This document shows positions 59,368 to 64,000 of a DNA stretch of 64,000 bases, one piece after another. The stretch comes from Synanceia verrucosa (lineage: Eukaryota; Chordata; Actinopteri; Perciformes; Synanceiidae): contig CM056563.1 in NCBI GenBank assembly GCA_029721515.1, positions 14,526,454-14,590,453 on the forward strand, in the 5' to 3' direction. The position numbers and the translations under genes were made by a program. Within the stretch, counting starts at the first letter, position 1, and every line of letters begins with the position of its first letter. The notes under the pieces are model-generated. The model worked only from the letters and a program-made list of their open reading frames with translations, ran no database searches and was not told where the DNA came from.

Positions 59368-61421
59368 AAGGAATCATATCATTTGCAGCTGTTAGACTAT
59401 AGATTTCAGGACTGGTCAGATTACTGTGCAAAGCCAAGCAGTTTCACCACAGTGCGCACCTCTTGTGACACGACTATGCATGTGCATATTTAAATATGTT
59501 CAGGGTTGTGTTATAGACACCTTATGCTTGGACACGTTGTCTGGTTTAGGGTTCGGGTTAAGGGTTTAGATTAGAATGAGATATGGATTTAGTCTGCGTG
59601 TTTTATTCTCATATCAGGTCTCTGCACCTGTTCTGACCACATGGGCAACATCGCTATGGAAATGATGAAACAAAATATTCAGAGAAAGAAAGGCAGGTTT
59701 TATATTCACCTTCCTCCCCACTCCTTTCCCCTCTCACTTTGCCTCTCACCCTCTCCATGATTATTGCATGCAGCATGAATTCCATATAGCTAGCAGCTGC
59801 TTATTTGCTTCAGAGTGTTCTTCGTCAGCAAACATATGTCCGTGCGTGCGTATGATTTAAACAGTGTAAAAGCAGGAACGTACAGTATGATTTAAAGGGT
59901 AACAGCTTAATAGTAAACAGAGGCATTAAATGATAATATGTGTATCTAGTATCAGTGTATTTTTATGGGACAAATAATGCTAGTGGTGCTATGTAAACAT
60001 GGTAATTCCTATTAAGGGGCTTAATCCATCCATTCATGTTGTTACCACAAGTCATGCACAATAGCATGGATTGTATTACATGTGTTGGGTTTGCAAGGGA
60101 TACACTGACCCATATTGCACATTATTCATAAAGACACACACACAGTGTGTTCGCTCAGCGTGCCGTCGTTTTCCACAAAAGAGAATGTTCTGTTCCTTGC
60201 GTCCGCTTTAGACCAACATGTTGTTTTCTCCTCTTAAATAGAGCCACGTGTTCTCTCTTTGTTTGCATCGTCCCTGCATCAGGTGTGAGCTGTCACTAGA
60301 GTGTGTTCTCCAACATTATTATTTTTTTCTCATCACCTGTGGCCCTCTTTCTCTCTTGAACTGTGAAACATTCACCCTGACATTATGCATAACATGAAAT
60401 ATAAGATCAAAAATGCATGAAGTGAATCAGGGAGACACTATATTGTACATTAAGAGTATTTTTTTGACCAATAAATTATATTTTTGTTTACGCTCAACTC
60501 ATTTCCCTGTTTTATCCTGAGCTCAGTATACAATCCTTTAATGGTATTACTCTGGTCTTATATTCAGCTGAACCATTTTTCACCAGAGCGTGACTTGTGG
60601 ATTTTGTATAGTGGTAATATCTTATTGTATTAAGATAAACTGTTTTATTTTTAAGCAAAGTCAGCATTCATATTTGGTGAATATATCTTCTTGGGGGATT
60701 TTATTGGTGTGCCCAGCAGAAGAGGGGATCAGGAATGGTCGACTTGAAAGAAGAAAAATGACATGAACTGATCCCAGAAGTGCAGATTTTTTTTTTTTTT
60801 CATCTTGTCTGCATGAACTCCCAGTTAAGCTCCAGTAAAGGATAAAGAGAGAGAAACAGTCTTAAGCCACTTGCAGCCATATTCTCACCATCTTCCTCTG
60901 TTGTTTCCTTCTGCATCTGTTTGACTTTTTATAAAAAGGCTACTGCTCTGCTCCTCAGCTGATATTTGTCTCATCAGATGAGGCCTTAGTGCTCCAGTGA
61001 AGACACTTTGCATTTAAAAAAAAAAACAAACAAACTCTGCTTTCAGTCGCTATGATTGTACAGAACAGCCTGGAGAGAGGTCTGTTACCTTCACTGACAG
61101 AGTGGCCTGATAATACCAATGGGATCTTTAGTCATGGGACAGAGAAGTGCTACAAATAGAAAATAAGAGGCGATAAGATTGTTCAGTAAGGTGTATATAT
61201 AGAGGAAGAGATCGACAGTGTGAGAAGGAGTCAGTTTTACAAATACCCACTGCTAGAGCCCTTCAGAAGGGATTTTTACCAGAGAATAGAGTGCAAGAAC
61301 TCCTAAAACTAAATGAAATGAGAGCAGATTATTTGGATCTGTACATACCTGAGGGGATACATTAAGTATATGCAGTAAAATATTTTCCTATGGATTATTC
61401 GTTTTGATATTGTGTATTAAC
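59368..61421. other. no recognised gene
   Basis: Unique AT-rich sequence with a poly-T near 60787-60800. Nothing gene-like is seen. Confidence 0.5.
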
Positions 61422-61556
61422 TAGGGCTGTCAAAATTAGTTTCAAGGTGTGTTTTGGAAACTGTTGAAGGGTTTATAATTAATGATAATTAATCAAAATG
61501 AATCCACAACAATGTGTGATTAATCTGATTACAATTTAAATCATTTGACAGCCCTA
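61422..61556. mobile_element. 135 bp hAT-type MITE with perfect target duplication
   Basis: The ends TAGGGCTGTCAAA and TTTGACAGCCCTA are exact reverse complements and are bounded by the 8 bp direct repeat GTATTAAC (61414-61421 and 61557-61564). A truncated relative begins near 62095 (AAGGCTGTCAAACAATA). Confidence 0.88.
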
Positions 61557-64000
61557 GTATTAACATTTGAAACTTGAATTTATAACTCAAAGTCATCCTT
61601 GTTCATTGGGGGAATTCTCCTGCAAGCTCAACTTTAATATTTAATGTTTGGAAAAAGCTGGCGCAGTAGAGGTGCAGCTTTAACCCACTTCATCTCTTTG
61701 AATTAATGGCCTTCTGTGTTCTCTCCTCCTGCCAGGTCCACAGTGTTGCTTTCATTGTAATTGTTACCAGGTTATAGAGTGAAAGAGTGCACTTTGGGGA
61801 GCAGAGTTAAATAATTCGACATGAAAATGCTAATTGCTAGGGCACACAGTTTTGGCCATTATGTTCTTTGCACCAGCTGGTCATTTCTAAGCTTTGGCAA
61901 TGCTGCTGAGAAGTGGCTACTGACTTGTACTGACATGTGGTGTGATGCTGCACAATTTGAAGTCCTCAGAGAGTCATGTACTCAGCGCCGTCAATATAGA
62001 TGGTGTAGAAAAAAAGATCTAATCAGCTGATGCGAAACAGATCTTAGTGTCAAAATTAAGAATGTCACAAACTCCAATACAAAGCTTTAAATTAAGGCTG
62101 TCAAACAATATTTTTTTTATTGTGATCAATAGCAAAGTAGTTAATTGTGATTAATCACTTTTTTATTGTATGTTCTATTATTTTGCATTTCACAGCAGTT
62201 TTTTAAGATCATATTAACAACGACTTTATACACAGTGATTGCAATTCACAACACGGTCTGTTAGACCTCGTCTTCAGTGATGTTGATTGGTTTGCAGCAG
62301 CTGTCTGCTACCCACTGCTCTCAGACACAATAAAATATGTTTAGCAAAATTTAAGAACATTCTGTCTGCAAATAAATACATTTAATACCCGGCTGTTGCA
62401 CCCTGCTGTGATGGTCTCTCGGATGAAAGTATACAAAAGTATCTATGTTCGACCAATGAATGTAGGCCGCCAGGAGTGAAGGCCAAATGTTTTTTTTAAT
62501 GCATTTCAACAGTTTAAAATTTACTGCTGACAAATGACACTTATGTAAGGGAGGTTATATAATCACTGTCACAGACAGCAGGAAGAACAAAGAACAGATT
62601 TCCTGGGATCCTGTGTTTGGTCCTAATCTGGCTCCTGACAGTTAGATGTGGAAGAGTAATGTCATGGAGCTGCTATGTATAGGACTAATGACAGATCAAC
62701 AGCTAAAATGCAGAGCCACACAGCTTAAAAATGGTTGAAAAAAAATCATGCAGATTTACCTTAGACTTTCTAATAATAGGCTCACTGGTTGGATCCTGAC
62801 CTCATCCAGATGAAGCTCATGCTGATTCCATGTCACAGTCTGTGCTAAATACAGTCCTGTGCGTTTCAGACATGACTCAAATATTTACTACATAATTATA
62901 GTTTACATGTAAGCTCAAAGTCAATTCTCCACTTTTATGTTTTTGTAATGCTTTTCTATGCAAAATGTCAAACCATTATGCCATTTGTGTTTATTGTCAG
63001 CATCAACATCAGCAGAATACAAGCAGGGGTCACAGACACTTAAGACAATTTAGTTTTTCTCCTTCATTCACCAGTGAGGTTCAGTGGCCCCTCCTCAGAG
63101 CTGTGGCCCGATCACATCATCAATAATCTATACCTAGACCTGACCTTTCCTCCTGACCCCGGCATGTACACGTAGTATTCAATACAGTAGAGGACTTGCA
63201 TCACCTGCTGTATTTGACAATAGCCTGAATAGTTACATTGGCAGCTTCTGATGTAGTGATTACTATTGAGTGCTATAATCTGACTCTTGGCCTTATTTTG
63301 AATAAGATGGTTGGCTGAGTATAAAATGATAGCTTTCTAATGCAGGAGGCAGTGCAGAGCTCAGCCATGACACCCCCATGGCAGTGCTTTACACTGTCAT
63401 TTATCACCAGGATTCCTGATGCTTTGTCGTTTGTCCGTGTTCAGACAAAAAAAATGAGACGGTAGAGCTTGTGTAAAGATGGTTCCCCTGGAAACTGCAC
63501 CAAGATTTGACGTATAAAAACAGAAATTATTTTGTATAGAGATGATGTGTGCATGCTTTATCAAGCAGGATATCCATGTGTTGTAAAGGAACAGATTAAC
63601 ATTTTGGGGAATTTGCTGATGTGCTTTATTACTATGAATAAAATGGCCACTCTTGTGTCCGTACAGTAAATATGAAGCTAATGCCAGCAGCTGGTTAGTT
63701 TAGCTTAGCAGACTGGAAGCAGGAGGAAAATGCTTGACAGAACCAATTAACTTGTTATATTCCATTTGTTCGACCGCACAAAATTCAAAGTGTGAATAAC
63801 ACGTTGCATTGTCAAGAGGGATTAAGTGCCAGACTGTTTCTTGGCAAGGTGAGGACACTTCCTCATCATCACCATGTTTTTCTGCAACCAGAGGAGACAA
63901 TGCAAAGTGCCATTTTTACCCTTTACTTTTTATTTTGTAGAGATTAATCAAGCAATATACTGTATGTGAGTTAATTAATTGTTAGTTAATTGGCTGAGTT
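61557..64000. other. no recognised gene to the right edge
   Basis: It contains the MITE relative near 62095-62160 and a fish repeat fragment at 63600-63720 (GCCAGCAGCTGGTTAGTTTA) related to 4500-4605. No exon was recognised. Confidence 0.5.

Noticed and set aside
1..64000. CRISPR arrays, operons, bacterial defence systems, tRNA or rRNA genes
   Set aside because: Direct repeats are microsatellites or eukaryotic transposons, genes are intron-split, and the tRNA-like boxes seen belong to SINEs.

Overview
This is a vertebrate nuclear window, almost certainly from a teleost fish. Three intron-containing genes can be read exon by exon with correct GT/AG boundaries and phases. In order they are a GRB2-family adaptor (grap, minus strand, 5' half only), an epsin (epn2, plus strand, complete coding sequence) and the B9-domain ciliary protein b9d1 (minus strand, complete coding sequence). 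GRAP, EPN2 and B9D1 are also neighbours on human 17p11.2, so the gene calls and the synteny support each other. The fish assignment rests on short introns, dense CA/GT/TA/GATA microsatellites, Tc1-like transposon fossils, hAT-type miniature elements and a tRNA-like SINE of a type common in fish.

Layout. 1-5.6 kb: first three coding exons of grap and its CT-rich leader; the remaining exons lie beyond the left edge. 5.6-11.6 kb: intergenic, with one SINE and simple repeats. 11.6-35.1 kb: epn2, with a noncoding first exon ending at 11862, nine coding exons between 18758 and 32048 (584 residues) and a 3 kb 3' UTR ending at a poly(A) signal at 35089. 35.2-38.2 kb: b9d1, seven coding exons (206 residues), tail-to-tail with epn2. 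38.2-38.6 kb: a compact, probably bidirectional promoter with an RFX X-box and a TISU/YY1 element. 38.6-64 kb: no gene recognised, only transposon relics, a long pyrimidine-rich block, microsatellites and possibly conserved noncoding DNA; a weak chain of possible exons runs rightward from the divergent promoter.

The genes act in different pathways: Grap links phosphotyrosine receptors to SH3 ligands in blood cells, epsin-2 couples ubiquitinated cargo and PIP2 membranes to clathrin/AP2/Eps15, and B9D1 belongs to the ciliary transition-zone complex. There is no sign of an operon-like relation or of a new defence or mobile system. The most interesting signals are structural: complementary repeats flanking individual exons (grap exon 2, epn2 exon 8), CA microsatellites touching weak 5' splice sites, an exact X-box in the b9d1 promoter, nested and target-site-duplicated DNA transposons, and an AT-rich cruciform-capable palindrome.
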